From Acidobacteriota bacterium (GTDB lineage Bacteria > Acidobacteriota > Terriglobia > Terriglobales > Acidobacteriaceae), in NCBI GenBank assembly GCA_003224905.1, contig QIAA01000169.1, positions 1 through 33,818 on the forward strand: a stretch of 33,818 nt of DNA, written 5' to 3'. Positions within the stretch are counted from its first letter, which is position 1; each line of letters starts with the position of its first letter. The notes beneath the pieces are model-generated. The model saw only the letters and a program-made list of their open reading frames with translations, did not search any database and was not told where the DNA came from. Shown in pieces: positions 33,624-33,818 of the stretch. The translations under genes and the position numbers were made by a program.

Positions 33624-33818
33624 GTTCTGCCTCTACCGAGGCACTTACGTAGTAAAGCCGCCTGGCGGCAACTGCTGCGCCAACTGGACCAGCGGGGACA
33701 CCTCGACTGGGACGAGGCCTTTCTGGACGCCACGTTCCTGCAGGCCAAAATAGGGGCGAAGCAGTCGGCCAAACCCTGCGCGGAAAAGGGATGAAGCTGG
33801 TTCTGATCGTAGAGCGGC
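33624..33818 (+). pseudogene. IS5-family transposase fragment, possible -1 frameshift site
   Basis: The frame opens after a stop at 33621 with no start codon and encodes a piece of an IS5-type transposase: WRQLLRQLDQRGHLDWDEAFLDATFLQAKIGA, where D in FLDATF is the first catalytic Asp of the DDE site. It ends at TGA 33792-33794. The -1 frame continues as GMKLVLIVER, the expected next strand (GKG-x-K-L-x-x-V-V-D). At the junction is AAAGGGA (33785-33791), read A_AAG_GGA, a consensus -1 slippery heptamer. The N-terminal part of the transposase is missing, so this is a remnant, cut by the window edge at its 3' side. Confidence 0.72.

Overview
The window looks like a chromosomal segment of an Acidobacteriota bacterium (class Terriglobia, Koribacter-like). 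That placement is inference from gene content and style: a large Oar-type TonB-dependent receptor with an N-terminal carboxypeptidase-regulatory domain, a CadC-like winged-helix/TolB-like/TPR regulator, FG-GAP-type secreted proteins and short dispersed repeats between genes. No marker search could be run. Base composition is fairly even, moderately GC-rich, and housekeeping genes dominate.

Layout. 1-7.5 kb: a small membrane-anchored protein (DUF3592-like), an M23 envelope peptidase, thiamine-monophosphate kinase (thiL), a secreted FG-GAP-like protein, a GT39-type glycosyltransferase divergent from an acyl-CoA carboxylase beta subunit, and a DDAH/amidinotransferase-fold hydrolase. 7.8-11.4 kb: the Oar-like outer-membrane receptor. 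11.4-12.4 kb: a gene-free stretch with a 7-bp tandem repeat, a two-copy element built of 29-30 bp units, and a hairpin repeat. 12.4-14.3 kb: an ArsR-type repressor operon (ArsR, VOC, SRPBCC, DoxX-like) with a consensus promoter. 14.6-18 kb: a substrate-binding-protein homologue without a signal peptide and the TPR regulator. 18-19.8 kb: small secreted and membrane proteins, one with an abnormal tail at a dispersed repeat. 20-25.1 kb: recA, two tiny convergent genes, coaD-aspB (ATGA overlap) and purB. 25.2-26.4 kb: a triple-BON periplasmic protein and HU, separated by two good terminators. 26.7-31 kb: the glyoxylate shunt (aceB-aceA) divergent from a LysR regulator, with strong inverted repeats between them. 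31.1-32.3 kb: a DUF1376-like protein overlapping a DnaI/DnaC-type AAA+ helicase-loader-like ATPase. 32.4-33.8 kb: a UvrC-like protein with a degenerate nuclease domain, then an IS5-type transposase fragment carrying a possible frameshift site.

How the genes may work together. aceBA and the acyl-CoA carboxylase point to growth on acetate, fatty acids and propionate-type acyl-CoAs. LysR very likely controls aceBA through the paired operators. The ArsR operon is a self-contained stress or small-molecule unit whose ligand is unknown. The most unusual items are the overlapping helicase-loader pair with phased repeats upstream, the paired LysR operators, the 29-30 bp-unit repeat with Shine-Dalgarno-like cores, several start codons a few bases after a -10 hexamer (possible leaderless mRNAs), a probable CTG start for purB, and the catalytically degenerate UvrC paralogue.
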